This document shows, one piece after another, positions 43,803 through 52,592 of a DNA stretch of 64,000 nucleotides (its first letter is position 1; every line of letters begins with the position of its first letter). The notes beneath the pieces were generated by a model, which was not told the origin of the DNA, made no database searches, and saw nothing but the letters and a program-made list of their open reading frames with translations. The stretch lies in NCBI GenBank assembly GCA_965247395.1, contig OZ252012.1, forward strand, positions 1,240,001 to 1,304,000. The letters run 5' to 3'. Origin of the DNA: CAYRJD01 sp965247395. GTDB lineage: Bacteria; Actinomycetota; Acidimicrobiia; Acidimicrobiales; Poriferisodalaceae. Made by a program: the position numbers and the translations under genes.

Positions 43803-44741
43803 CTAGGCCTCTTTGCTTTCTGGCGAATCGGTTGACGCCGATTCTGTGCTTTCCTGATCAGCAGCTACCGCCGCCGCTTTATCTTCTGGGTCGACAGCTG
43901 ACACTGTCTCCGTGCTCTCCGGCGAATCAGCTAATACCGATTCTGTGCTCTCTGGGTCGACAGCTAATACCGATTCTGTGCTCTCTGGGTCGACAGCTAG
44001 CGCCGCCGCTTTATCTTCCGGGTCGACAGCTGACACTGTCTCCGTGCTCTCCGGGTCGACAGCTGACGCTGTCTCCGTGCTCTCCGGGTCGACAGCTGAC
44101 GCTGTCTCCGTGCTCTCTGGGTCAGCAGCTAGCGCTGCTTCGGTGCTCTCCGGCGAATCGGCGTCAGCCGATTCTGTGCTCTCCGGCGAATCAGCTAATA
44201 CCGATTCTGTGCTCTCTGGGTCGACAGCTAATACCGATTCGGTGTCTTCTTGGCTCTCAGAGCTCTCAGATTCTTCTGCAGCCCGGCTAGCGGCAACGCG
44301 GGCTGCTCGCTCGGCGCTGGCTTGCTGACGAGCTCCACCGGCAGCTAGTCGTTGGGCTCGCAGCTCCAATTCGCTTTCAGCCAGCTGTGCCACAACGACA
44401 GTCACATGTGCGGTCTGCTTGTTAATGCGTGATGATCGACCACGAGCACGTGCACGCCAACGCTTGATTACCGGACCCTCATCGGCCCAGCACTCGGCCA
44501 CATACAGCTCCTCGGGATCAAGCTGCTCATTGTGTGTTGCATTGGTAGCCGCACTCTCAAGCACCTTGGAGACGATTTCGGCAGCACCGCGTTCGCAGAA
44601 TTCGAGTCGCTCACGCGCTACGTCCAAATCCTCATCGCGGATCAGGTTCAGCACCGGGCGCACCTTGGACGCCGACAGCCGCGCATAACGATGCACGGCC
44701 CGTGCACCAGCGGTGACCGACAGATCAATTACACCGCTCAT
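43803..44741 (-). CDS. rplV: 50S ribosomal protein L22 with long PEST-like repeat tail
   Basis: The L22 core (about residues 14-125) has ARAVHRYARLSASKVRPVLNLIR and the tunnel hairpin region with VIKRWRARARGRSSRINKQTAHVTVVV. An Ala/Arg linker follows, then ~147 residues made of an 11-residue repeat of the type DPESTESVLAV, about 13 copies with variants (DPEDKAAALAV, SPESTETVSAV). Every copy carries two to three acidic residues, so the tail is strongly negative. Normal L22 is ~115-130 residues; this is 312. It overlaps rpsS by 4 bp. Confidence 0.95.
   Translation of the reverse strand: MSGVIDLSVTAGARAVHRYARLSASKVRPVLNLIRDEDLDVARERLEFCERGAAEIVSKVLESAATNATHNEQLDPEELYVAECWADEGPVIKRWRARARGRSSRINKQTAHVTVVVAQLAESELELRAQRLAAGGARQQASAERAARVAASRAAEESESSESQEDTESVLAVDPESTESVLADSPESTESADADSPESTEAALAADPESTETASAVDPESTETASAVDPESTETVSAVDPEDKAAALAVDPESTESVLAVDPESTESVLADSPESTETVSAVDPEDKAAAVAADQESTESASTDSPESKEA
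43806..44246. repeat. 33-bp tandem repeat array in rplV
   Basis: About 13.4 units of 33 bp encode 11-residue repeats on the minus strand. Subtypes recur in blocks (for example the DPEDKAAA type appears twice at a spacing of four units), so part of the array seems to have grown by duplication of a multi-unit block. Confidence 0.92.
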
Positions 44742-45016
44742 CGGTTACCCGCTCGTTCCTGTCCTGCGTGGAACCTAAACGTGCGTGTAGGCGCAAACTC
44801 ACCCAACTTGTGTCCCACCATCGCTTCGGTCACATACACCGGTTGATGCCTGCGGCCGTCATGCACGGCAAAGGTGTGTCCGATCATTTCGGGGATGATT
44901 GTGGAGCGACGGCTCCACGTCTTGATCACTTTGCGCTCACCGCTGGCAATGAGTTCGTCCACCTTGGCTAAAAGGTGGTCGTCCACAAAGGCTCCCTTTT
45001 TGAGACTGCGTGGCAT
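44738..45016 (-). CDS. rpsS: 30S ribosomal protein S19
   Basis: Starts MPRSLKKGAFVDDHLL at the ATG 45014-45016, with GGAGG 8 nt upstream; the longer open frame into rplB was rejected. TWSRRSTIIPEMIGHTFAVHDGRRHQPVYV and VGHKLGEFAPTRTF are conserved. The length of 92 is normal. Confidence 0.98.
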   Translation of the reverse strand: MPRSLKKGAFVDDHLLAKVDELIASGERKVIKTWSRRSTIIPEMIGHTFAVHDGRRHQPVYVTEAMVGHKLGEFAPTRTFRFHAGQERAGNR

Positions 45017-45021
45017 AACAA

Positions 45022-45858
45022 TTACCTCCGGGTGCCCCGTGTACGCCGACGACGGACAATCATGTCGCTGGACTTTTTGTTCTTTGAGCGTGTGCGTCCC
45101 TCTGGCTTGCCCCACGGAGAAACCGGATGGCGACCGCCAGAAGACTTACCTTCGCCACCACCCAACGGGTGATCGACCGGATTCATCGCAACGCCGCGCG
45201 ACTGTGGTCGCACACCCTTCCAGCGGTTACGCCCCGCCTTGCCGATTTTCACCAGATCGGCCTCGGCATTACCAACCGCGCCAATTGTGGCACGACAATC
45301 AATCAGCACTCGCCGCATCTCTGAGCTAGGCAGCCTTAACGTTGCGTGCGGACCATCTTTGGCTACTAGTTGAACGCTTGAACCAGCCGAACGAGCCATC
45401 TGGCCACCAGCGCCTGGCTTTAGCTCAACGTTGTGCACCGTGGTGCCGACCGGGATGTAGCGCAACGGCAGTGTGTTGCCAGCGCGAATTTCAGCTTGCG
45501 GACCGTTCGCCAGTTTGTCTCCCACCCCGACATCGGCTGGCGCGATGATGTAGCGCTTTTCGCCGTCGTGATAGTGCAGCAGCGCAATGCGAGCGTTGCG
45601 GTTGGGGTCGTACTCAATGGCAGCCACTGTGGCTGGGACACCGTCTTTAGTCCGCTTGAAATCGATAACGCGATAACGCTGCTTATGCCCGCCCCCGCGA
45701 TGGCGAGAGGTGATTCGTCCGTGGTGGTTGCGGCCACCTGTTGAGGTCTTCTTTGCGAGGAGGCTGCGTTCGGGCTTGGAGCGCGTGATATCTGCGAAGT
45801 CTGAAACGGTTTGAAAGCGGCGACCTGCGCTGGTCGGCTTACGTGCTCGAATACCCAT
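45022..45858 (-). CDS. rplB: 50S ribosomal protein L2
   Basis: A 278-residue L2 with the conserved C-terminal AMNPVDHPLGGGEG and HPVSPWGKPEG region that carries the peptidyl-transferase-centre histidine. The N-terminus (KPTSAGRRFQTVSDFADIT) and central SVQLVAKDGPHATLRLPS segments are normal. Confidence 0.98.
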   Translation of the reverse strand: MGIRARKPTSAGRRFQTVSDFADITRSKPERSLLAKKTSTGGRNHHGRITSRHRGGGHKQRYRVIDFKRTKDGVPATVAAIEYDPNRNARIALLHYHDGEKRYIIAPADVGVGDKLANGPQAEIRAGNTLPLRYIPVGTTVHNVELKPGAGGQMARSAGSSVQLVAKDGPHATLRLPSSEMRRVLIDCRATIGAVGNAEADLVKIGKAGRNRWKGVRPQSRGVAMNPVDHPLGGGEGKSSGGRHPVSPWGKPEGRTRSKNKKSSDMIVRRRRTRGTRR

Positions 45859-45867
45859 TGCTATGCC

Positions 45868-46161
45868 CTAGTTCTCAAAGATCGGGATTGAGTCACCCTC
45901 GACCAGGGTGATAATTGCGCGCTTAGTGTCGGGGCGATTACCGAAAGTGTTGTTGCGGCGATTGCGGCGACGCTTGCCCTTGCGGTTGAGTGTGTTGATC
46001 TTTTTGACTTTCACTTCAAAAATCTCTTCAACGGCGTTGCGGATCTCGGGCTTTGACGCAGCTGGGTCGACTTGAAACAGATAGACGCCTTTTTCCAACA
46101 GGTTGTAAGACTTCTCAGAAACAACCGGCGCTAGCAGCACGGTGCGTGGGTCTTTCGTCAT
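45868..46161 (-). CDS. rplW: 50S ribosomal protein L23
   Basis: A 97-residue L23 with LLAPVVSEKSYNLLEKGVYLFQVD and VEEIFEVKVKKINTLNRKGK. It docks trigger factor and SRP at the tunnel exit. It overlaps rplD by 4 bp. Confidence 0.97.
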   Translation of the reverse strand: MTKDPRTVLLAPVVSEKSYNLLEKGVYLFQVDPAASKPEIRNAVEEIFEVKVKKINTLNRKGKRRRNRRNNTFGNRPDTKRAIITLVEGDSIPIFEN

Positions 46162-46874
46162 TTCGTTGCCGTCGCTTCGGTGCTAGTTGACTCACTAACC
46201 GTTTCGGTGCTAGTTGACTCACTAACCGTTTCGGTGCTAGTTGACTCACTAACCGTTTCGGTTGTTGGCAGCGTTTCTTTGGTGAACACCAGCCAATCGG
46301 AGCGCAAGATGTCGTAAGCGTTGAGCTCAGCGGCCTTGCATGTATCAACGTTAGGCAGATTTCGGAAGCTCAGTTCGGTGTTTTTGTCTGCCCCCTCGGA
46401 GCTCAGCACTAACAGCACTCGCCCTTCTAGACCAAGGCTGTCGAGCGAAGCCAACGCCTGGGTGGTTTTAGGAGTTTCAAACTGCCAGCCATCAATCACC
46501 ATCACTCGTTCGCTACTAGCGCGATCGCTCAGCGAGGAGTACAGCGCTATGCGCACCATTTTGCGGTTGATCTTTTGGCTGTGGTCGCGTGGCTTGGGAG
46601 CGTGCACAACACCACCGCCTCTGAACTGCGGCGACCGGATAGAACCCTGACGAGCACGACCGGTTCCTTTTTGGCTCCATGGCTTGCGGCCACCGCCACG
46701 CACCTCAGAACGTGTCTTCGTATTTTGCGAGCCGGAGCGACGAGCCGCCAACTGCGCGGTCACAACCTGATGCAAAACATCCAGGTTCGGTTCGATGCCA
46801 AACACTGCATCAACCAGCTCCACTGTTCCAGCCTTGCCACCGTCTGGTGTTCTCACATCTAGTTTCGTCGGCAT
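46158..46874 (-). CDS. rplD: 50S ribosomal protein L4 with repeated C-terminal tail
   Basis: The L4 core contains RGGGRKPWSQKGTGRARQGSIRSPQFRGGG, the tunnel loop, and LPNVDTCKAAELNAYDILRSDWLVFTKE. After it comes a tail of about 38 residues with three exact copies of ETVSESTST, encoded by a 27-bp triplicate, ending TEATATK. L4 in other bacteria autoregulates the S10 operon; whether that holds here is not known. Confidence 0.96.
   Translation of the reverse strand: MPTKLDVRTPDGGKAGTVELVDAVFGIEPNLDVLHQVVTAQLAARRSGSQNTKTRSEVRGGGRKPWSQKGTGRARQGSIRSPQFRGGGVVHAPKPRDHSQKINRKMVRIALYSSLSDRASSERVMVIDGWQFETPKTTQALASLDSLGLEGRVLLVLSSEGADKNTELSFRNLPNVDTCKAAELNAYDILRSDWLVFTKETLPTTETVSESTSTETVSESTSTETVSESTSTEATATK
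46176..46256. repeat. 27-bp perfect triplicate in rplD 3' end
   Basis: Three identical, contiguous 27-bp units beginning TTCGGTGCTAGTTGACTCAC encode a nine-residue acidic Ser/Thr repeat. Perfect identity of the copies points to a recent or actively homogenised expansion. Confidence 0.95.
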
Positions 46875-46896
46875 AGCAGGATACTTTCGGCTCTTC

Positions 46897-47550
46897 CTAG
46901 GCGCTTACCGCTACAGGGGCCTTGACCGCATTACGAATCATCACTGTGCCGCCCTTAGGGCCTGGCACCGATCCCTTTAGCAGCATCAGGTTTCCGTCTT
47001 CGGACACTGAAACCACAGTGAGGTTAAGCGTGGTTACTTTTCCGCCGCCCATTCGTCCTGGCATCTTCATTCCCTTAAACACCCGCGAAGGTGTGGCGCA
47101 GGCTCCAATCGATCCGGGAGCACGATGCACGAGGTGTGCGCCGTGTGTGGCACGCTGCCCGGCAAAGTTGTGGCGCTTCATAACGCCCGCAAACCCCTTG
47201 CCCTTCGACACTGCGGTTACGTCAACTAATTCACCTGGTTCAAACACACTCGGGTCAAGCTGGGTGCCTGGCGTCAGGTCGTCTACCTCGTCCATGCGAA
47301 GCTCCACGAGGCGCTGCCCGGGTTCGACACCCGCTCTGTCAAAGTGACCTGCTTGTGGACGGTTGAGTTTTTGAGCAGCACGCTGTCCGTAAGTGACCTG
47401 CACGGCCGTATAGCCATCGCGCTCGGTGGTCTTTACCTGCACTACTCGGCAGTCGTTGATACGCAACACCGTGACGGGCACGATGCGCCCCTCTTCATCC
47501 CATTGCTGCGTCATACCAACCTTTGTGGCTACGAGCGCTTTATTCGCCAT
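46897..47550 (-). CDS. rplC: 50S ribosomal protein L3
   Basis: A 217-residue L3 starting ALVATKVGMTQQWDEEGRIVPVTVL and containing KGKGFAGVMKRHNFAGQRATHGAHLVHRAPGSIGA, with the glutamine that is methylated in some bacteria. GGAGA lies 6 nt before the ATG. It is the first gene after the unusual 338-bp spacer following rpsJ. Confidence 0.98.
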   Translation of the reverse strand: MANKALVATKVGMTQQWDEEGRIVPVTVLRINDCRVVQVKTTERDGYTAVQVTYGQRAAQKLNRPQAGHFDRAGVEPGQRLVELRMDEVDDLTPGTQLDPSVFEPGELVDVTAVSKGKGFAGVMKRHNFAGQRATHGAHLVHRAPGSIGACATPSRVFKGMKMPGRMGGGKVTTLNLTVVSVSEDGNLMLLKGSVPGPKGGTVMIRNAVKAPVAVSA

Positions 47551-47888
47551 GGGGCTTCTCCGGTGATTACTAGCTAACCATTCCTGGCGCTAGTGGTGGA
47601 CTGGTACTAGTAAGTAGTTGGATAAAAACAGGGCCAGAAATAACAGCGGCAATAGCGAGGCACAAAGTGTCTGCACTGCATGTAAACGCTCCGACACGAA
47701 TGTGCGGAGCGAAGTTCTGTTGCGCCGACCGGTTCCGCCTAGCGGCCCTGCCGGACGTCAATTTGGCGCGGAAAGACCGCACTCGAGGGGCAGGCTACCT
47801 GGCCACAGCGCTAACGCCAACACGCACGCGCGAACTCAGTGCCACCTGGCCTTATTTTAGCAATCCCAGTTAGCAAGCCAGGTTTTGG
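47551..47888 (-). other. 338-bp non-coding spacer between rpsJ and rplC
   Basis: rpsJ and rplC are normally a few tens of bases apart. Here the gap is 338 bp. The only sizeable frame (minus strand, 47570-47782, 70 codons) has no recognisable family and no good ribosome-binding site. The spacer contains a strong hairpin at 47687-47711 and a weak one overlapping the rpsJ stop (AGCCA - 5 nt - TGGCT, 47876-47890). It may hold a terminator, an internal promoter and a leader for the rplC-led part of the operon. Confidence 0.75.
47687..47711 (-). ncRNA. candidate structured leader element upstream of rplC
   Basis: In transcript direction CGCTCCG CAC ATTC GTG T CGGAGCG forms a 7-bp stem, one bulged base and a 3-bp upper stem with a 4-nt loop. 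It lies about 135 nt upstream of the rplC start. A ribosomal-protein-binding leader or attenuator is possible by position; no known family could be matched by eye. Confidence 0.4.
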
Positions 47889-48209
47889 CTAGCCCGGTTG
47901 GACTTTTAGCTCGATCTCAATGCCAGCTGGCAGGTCCAGTCGCTGCAACGAGTCGATGGTCTTGTCAGACGGGCTGATCACGTCAATAAGACGCTTGTGA
48001 ACCCGCATCTCAAAATGCTCGCGCGAATCCTTGTCTTTGTGCGGCGAACGCACAACGGTGTAGCGATGCTTCTCAGTGGGTAGAGGTATGGGACCGCGAA
48101 TTTTGGCATTAGTGCGAAGCACCGTCTCCACGATCTTTTGGGTCGACTGGTCGATGATCTCGTGGTCGTATGCCTTTAAGCGCATTCGAATGCGTGTATT
48201 TGCGGCCAT
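47889..48209 (-). CDS. rpsJ: 30S ribosomal protein S10
   Basis: A 106-residue S10 (also NusE) with IRMRLKAYDHEIIDQSTQKIVETV, IRGPIPLPTEKHRYTVVRSPHKDKDSREHFE and the usual end. It lies 4 bp after tuf, so in this genome it is attached to the str operon rather than heading the S10 operon closely. Confidence 0.98.
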   Translation of the reverse strand: MAANTRIRMRLKAYDHEIIDQSTQKIVETVLRTNAKIRGPIPLPTEKHRYTVVRSPHKDKDSREHFEMRVHKRLIDVISPSDKTIDSLQRLDLPAGIEIELKVQPG

Positions 48210-48213
48210 CTGA

Positions 48214-49398
48214 CTATTCCAGAACCTTTGTTACCCGACCCGCACCGACAGTGCGACCGCCCTCACGAATTGCGAAGCGGAGACCTTCATCCATCGCGAT
48301 CGGATGGATCAGTTCAACGATCATGTCGGTGTTGTCGCCGGGCATGCACATCTCTGTGCCTGAGGGCAACTCCACCTGGCCGGTGATGTCGGTGGTACGG
48401 AAATAAAACTGTGGGCGATAGTTTGAGAAGAACGGCTTGTGTCGGCCACCTTCTTCTTTATTCAGCACGTACACCTGCGCCTCAAACTTGGTGTGCGGCG
48501 TGATGGCACCCTTGGCGGTACACACCTGACCACGTTCCACGTCTTCTTTCTCGGTACCACGCAGCAGCAGGCCAACATTGTCGCCGGCCATTCCCTGATC
48601 CAAGATCTTGCGGAACATCTCAACACCGGTGACCGTTGTGGTCTGCGTCTCGCGAATACCCACGATCTCAGTCTCATCGCCAGAGTTAATGACACCCTGC
48701 TCGATCTTGCCGGTAACGACAGTGCCGCGACCGGTGATTGAAAACACGTCTTCAATCGGCATCAAGAACGGCTTTTCAATGTCGCGCTCAGGGATGGGGA
48801 CATACTCATCAACCGCTTCCATCAGTGAGCTAACACCTTGCAGCGCATCGGCGTCGCCTTCGAGCGCCTTCAGCGCTGAGACACGCACGATCGGTGTGTC
48901 GTCACCTGGGAACTCGTACTCGTTGAGCAGTTCGCGAACCTCTAGTTCGACCAGCTCCAGCAACTCTTCATCGTCAACCATGTCGATTTTGTTGAGAGCC
49001 ACAATAATCTTTGGCACACCCACCTGGCGGGCCAGCAACACGTGCTCACGAGTCTGCGGCATCGGTCCGTCGGCAGCCGATACAACAAGGATCGCACCGT
49101 CAACCTGCGCGGCACCGGTGATCATGTTCTTGATGTAGTCGGCGTGACCGGGCATATCAACGTGCGCGTAGTGGCGGTTTTTGGTCTCGTACTCAACGTG
49201 TGAGATGGAGATCGTTATGCCGCGCTCGCGCTCTTCGGGTGCGTTGTCAATGTCTTCAAACTCCGACACCGCACCACCGGTTACCGCCGCTAGCGCTTTG
49301 GTAATAGCCGCTGTCAGAGTTGTCTTGCCGTGGTCAATGTGTCCCATTGTTCCGACGTTGATGTGCGGCTTGTTCCGCTCAAACTTTTCTTTAGACAT
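48214..49398 (-). CDS. tuf: elongation factor Tu
   Basis: GTPase delivering aminoacyl-tRNA to the ribosome. The motifs are GHIDHGKTT (G1), RGITI (G2), DMPGHADY (G3), NKID (G4) and SALK (G5), in a protein of normal length (394). G1 has Ile and G3 has Met where Val and Cys are usual; both are conservative. A hairpin lies just upstream of the start (49420-49438). Confidence 0.98.
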   Translation of the reverse strand: MSKEKFERNKPHINVGTMGHIDHGKTTLTAAITKALAAVTGGAVSEFEDIDNAPEERERGITISISHVEYETKNRHYAHVDMPGHADYIKNMITGAAQVDGAILVVSAADGPMPQTREHVLLARQVGVPKIIVALNKIDMVDDEELLELVELEVRELLNEYEFPGDDTPIVRVSALKALEGDADALQGVSSLMEAVDEYVPIPERDIEKPFLMPIEDVFSITGRGTVVTGKIEQGVINSGDETEIVGIRETQTTTVTGVEMFRKILDQGMAGDNVGLLLRGTEKEDVERGQVCTAKGAITPHTKFEAQVYVLNKEEGGRHKPFFSNYRPQFYFRTTDITGQVELPSGTEMCMPGDNTDMIVELIHPIAMDEGLRFAIREGGRTVGAGRVTKVLE

Positions 49399-49419
49399 TG
49401 ATTTTTGCTCCGGTTTCTA

Positions 49420-49438
49420 ACCACTGGCACCCAGTGGT
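49420..49438. promoter_or_regulatory. hairpin in the fusA-tuf spacer
   Basis: ACCACTGG - CAC - CCAGTGGT is a perfect 8-bp stem with a 3-nt loop, 21 bp upstream of the tuf ATG and inside the 104-bp fusA-tuf gap. The rest of the gap is AT-richer (TTTGTATTAACTATC in transcript direction) and may hold a tuf promoter. It could be an attenuator or processing site. Confidence 0.5.
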
Positions 49439-49502
49439 CCGATCCAATTCGGTCTAGATAGTTAATACAAATAACCGGCAGAGCATAGGCTTGCCAGCGG
49501 TT

Positions 49503-51587
49503 TTATTCGCCGCGAATTCGTTTTATGATTTCGTCGGCGATAGTGGCGGGTACCTGCTGATACACGTGAAAATGCATGGTGTAGGTTGCCCGGCCTTGAG
49601 TGCGCGAACGCAGATCGTTAGCGTACCCGAACATTTCTGACAGCGGCACCTGAGCGTCAATCACCTGCAAGGCACCGCGACTTTCCATCTGCCCTACTCG
49701 ACCACGACGCGCGTTCAGGTCTCCGATTACGTCGCCCATATGGTCTTCCGGCGTCACAACCTCTACAGACATGATCGGCTCTAACAACACCGGGGATGCC
49801 TTACGAGCCGCCTCGCGCATCGCCATCGTTCCAGCGATTTTGAATGCCATCTCCGAAGAGTCAACATCGTGATGGCTGCCGTCTACCAGCTCGACTTTCA
49901 CATCTACCAGTGGGAAACCAGCCAGCGGACCGTTTTCTAACGACGACTGCATTCCTTGTTTGACCGAAGAGATGTACTCGCGCGGGATAGCGCCGCCCTT
50001 GATCCGATCGGTAAACACGTAACCCTCGCCCGGCTCTGATGGCATCACGTTGACAACCACCACTGCGAACTGGCCCGAACCGCCACTTTGCTTGATGTGG
50101 CGGTATTCATAGCGTTGCACCGGCGAAGTGATGGTTTCGCGATAAGCCACCTGCGGTTTGCCGATGCTGGCATCTACCCGAAATTCACGCAGCATGCGGT
50201 CTACCAGTACCTCAAGGTGCAACTCACCCATACCGGAGATGATTGTCTGACCTGTCTCCTCATCGCTCTTGACCCGGAAGGTGGGGTCTTCTTCGCTGAG
50301 CGCGGCAAGCGCTTTGCCTAGCTTGTCCTGGTCGCCTTGCGATTTCGGTTCGACAGCCACATGCACAACCGGATCTGGAAAATCAAGCTGCTCAAGAACA
50401 ATCGGCTGGCTTGCGTCGCACAAGGTGTCACCGGTGCGAGTGTTCTTCAGGCCAATGCCCGCGACGATGTCACCAGCCACCACGGCATCACGATCTTCAC
50501 GTGAGTTGGCGTGCATCTGCAAAATACGGCCGATGCGCTCACGATTTCTGGTGGTCGTATTAAGAACCTGATCGCCTTTGTCGAGCGTCCCGCTGTACAC
50601 CCGGAAATAGATGAGCTTGCCGACGTGAGGGTCGGTCATGATTTTGAACGCCAGTGCGGCAAACGGCTCTTCGTCGGCAGATTTGCGCTCGATTGTGTCT
50701 TCGCCGTTGAGCGTCTTGCCTTGGATCGGTGGCAGATCGGCCGGCGACGGCAGGTAGCGAACAACAGCATCCAGTAGCGGCTGAACACCCTTGTTTTTGA
50801 AGGCCGAGCCTGTCAATACCGGGATGATTTGACCTGAGATAGTGCCGCTGCGAATGGCTGCGATTAGTTGCTTTTCTTCGACATCGTTGCCGTCTAGATA
50901 CGCCGCCATGATGTCGTCGTCAACATCGGAGAGAACCTCAAACAGCTTCTGGCGGTACTCGGCGGCTTGATCGATCAACTCATCGGGAATCTCGACCACA
51001 TCAAAGCTGGCGCCAAGATCTTCGCCTTGCCATAGCACCGCTTTCATGGCTACCAAATCCACCACGCCAGCAAAGTCGGCCTCTAGACCGATGGGTAACT
51101 GCAACACCGCTGTGTTGGCGTCGAGTCGTTCTTCGATGCTGTGCAACGAGTTGAAAAACGACGCCCCGGTGCGGTCAAGCTTGTTGATGAAACACAGGCG
51201 AGGCACGCTGTAACGATCGGCTTGGCGCCAGACCGTTTCCGTCTGTGGCTCTACCCCGGCTACCCCATCAAATACGGCCACCGCTCCGTCCAGCACTCGC
51301 AGAGAACGCTCGACTTCAACGGTGAAGTCGACGTGACCGGGAGTGTCAATGATGTTGATGAGGTGGTCGTCCCACTTGCAAGTGGTAGCAGCTGAGGTGA
51401 TGGTGATGCCACGCTCTTGCTCCTGCTCCATCCAGTCCATCGTGGCAGCGCCGTCGTGAACCTCACCGATCTTGTAGTTGACACCGGTGTAGTAGAGGAT
51501 GCGTTCGGTTGTGGTGGTCTTACCAGCATCAATGTGAGCCATGATGCCGATATTGCGCACGCTCTCTAGCGGATGTGTTCGTGCCAT
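49503..51587 (-). CDS. fusA: elongation factor G
   Basis: Translocase GTPase of normal length (694). G1 is AHIDAGKTT, G2 RGITI, G3 DTPGHVDF, G4 NKLD; domain IV contains the RKAS...LLEPIM region and domain V the DLNARRGRVGQMESRG segment. No unusual insertion is seen, in contrast to many neighbours. Confidence 0.98.
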   Translation of the reverse strand: MARTHPLESVRNIGIMAHIDAGKTTTTERILYYTGVNYKIGEVHDGAATMDWMEQEQERGITITSAATTCKWDDHLINIIDTPGHVDFTVEVERSLRVLDGAVAVFDGVAGVEPQTETVWRQADRYSVPRLCFINKLDRTGASFFNSLHSIEERLDANTAVLQLPIGLEADFAGVVDLVAMKAVLWQGEDLGASFDVVEIPDELIDQAAEYRQKLFEVLSDVDDDIMAAYLDGNDVEEKQLIAAIRSGTISGQIIPVLTGSAFKNKGVQPLLDAVVRYLPSPADLPPIQGKTLNGEDTIERKSADEEPFAALAFKIMTDPHVGKLIYFRVYSGTLDKGDQVLNTTTRNRERIGRILQMHANSREDRDAVVAGDIVAGIGLKNTRTGDTLCDASQPIVLEQLDFPDPVVHVAVEPKSQGDQDKLGKALAALSEEDPTFRVKSDEETGQTIISGMGELHLEVLVDRMLREFRVDASIGKPQVAYRETITSPVQRYEYRHIKQSGGSGQFAVVVVNVMPSEPGEGYVFTDRIKGGAIPREYISSVKQGMQSSLENGPLAGFPLVDVKVELVDGSHHDVDSSEMAFKIAGTMAMREAARKASPVLLEPIMSVEVVTPEDHMGDVIGDLNARRGRVGQMESRGALQVIDAQVPLSEMFGYANDLRSRTQGRATYTMHFHVYQQVPATIADEIIKRIRGE

Positions 51588-51635
51588 GACGTCTGTTCTT
51601 GCTCTGTGATCTAGGGGGCTAAAGGAGAGGTGGCT

Positions 51636-52106
51636 TTACCAGCGGTAGTGAGCGAATGCCTTGTTGGCTTCAGCCATGCGGTGGGTGTCTTCACGCCGCT
51701 TAGCCGACGAACCGGTGTTGTTCGAAGCATCAAGCAGCTCATTGGCAAGGCGTTGCGCCATAGTGCGTTCACGACGCTCGCGGGAGTACCCCACTATCCA
51801 GCGGATTGCCAAAGCGTTCGCTCGGGCCGGACGTACCTCGACAGGCACCTGATAGGTGGCACCACCGACGCGACGACTTTTTACTTCAACTTGGGGTCGA
51901 GCGTTGTCCACGGCGGCAGACAGCACGTCTAGCGGTTCACCGGGAGTCTTGTCGTCGATGATTTCTAAGGCACCGTAAACAATGCGTTCGGCGGTAGAGC
52001 GTTTGCCTCGTTGCAACACCTTGTTGATGAACTGAGTAACGAGCTTGGAGTTGTAAACCGGATCGGAGGTGAGAGGCCTTTTTGCTGGTGCGGAACGGCG
52101 CGGCAT
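51636..52106 (-). CDS. rpsG: 30S ribosomal protein S7
   Basis: A 156-residue S7 starting MPRRSAPAKRPLTSDPVYNSKLVTQFINKVL, with KTPGEPLDVLSAAVDNARPQVEVKSRRVGGATYQVPVEV. It follows rpsL by 10 bp in the standard str order. Confidence 0.98.
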   Translation of the reverse strand: MPRRSAPAKRPLTSDPVYNSKLVTQFINKVLQRGKRSTAERIVYGALEIIDDKTPGEPLDVLSAAVDNARPQVEVKSRRVGGATYQVPVEVRPARANALAIRWIVGYSRERRERTMAQRLANELLDASNNTGSSAKRREDTHRMAEANKAFAHYRW

Positions 52107-52116
52107 AACTAGCTAC

Positions 52117-52488
52117 CTAACTGCCGGACTTAGAGCCGTAACGCGAGCGAGCTTGACGGCGAGACGCCACGCCCGAAGTGTCTAGCGCACCACGAATGAC
52201 CTTGTAACGCACGCCGGGCAGGTCCTTCACGCGACCACCACGCACCAACACGATGCTGTGTTCTTGCAGGTTGTGTCCCTCGCCAGGAATGTAAGCGCTC
52301 ACCTCAACGCCTGAAGTCAGCCGTACGCGGGCCACCTTTCTAAGAGCACTGTTGGGCTTCTTAGGTGTTTGCGTGTAGACGCGAGTACACACCCCGCGGC
52401 GCTGAGGAGAACCCTTCAGTGCGGGCGTGCGAACCTTGTTCGGCTTTGATTTACGGCCTTTACGGATCAATTGTTGGATAGTGGGCAC
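52117..52488 (-). CDS. rpsL: 30S ribosomal protein S12
   Basis: A 123-residue S12 starting MPTIQQLIRKGR. The streptomycin-site lysines are wild type: TPKKPNSALRK (position 43 region) and GGRVKDLPGVRYK (88 region), so no target-based streptomycin resistance is predicted. GTG start at 52488. Confidence 0.98.
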   Translation of the reverse strand: MPTIQQLIRKGRKSKPNKVRTPALKGSPQRRGVCTRVYTQTPKKPNSALRKVARVRLTSGVEVSAYIPGEGHNLQEHSIVLVRGGRVKDLPGVRYKVIRGALDTSGVASRRQARSRYGSKSGS

Positions 52489-52592
52489 TAAACCCTAAAC
52501 CTCTATAACTTCTGCAGCTTCAGATAAACGGACGCTTGGCGCAAGGCTAAGCCTGCGACTAGGTCGCGCCAACAAAGCTGGGGTTATAACCC

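Noticed and set aside
43912..44328. Plus-strand frame of 138 codons across rplV
   Set aside because: It is the antisense reading of the 33-bp repeat array; repeats with a period divisible by three keep all frames open.
47570..47782. 70-codon minus-strand frame in the rpsJ-rplC spacer with a hydrophobic stretch
   Set aside because: No recognisable family, no good ribosome-binding site, and the sequence overlaps the hairpin; treated as chance.
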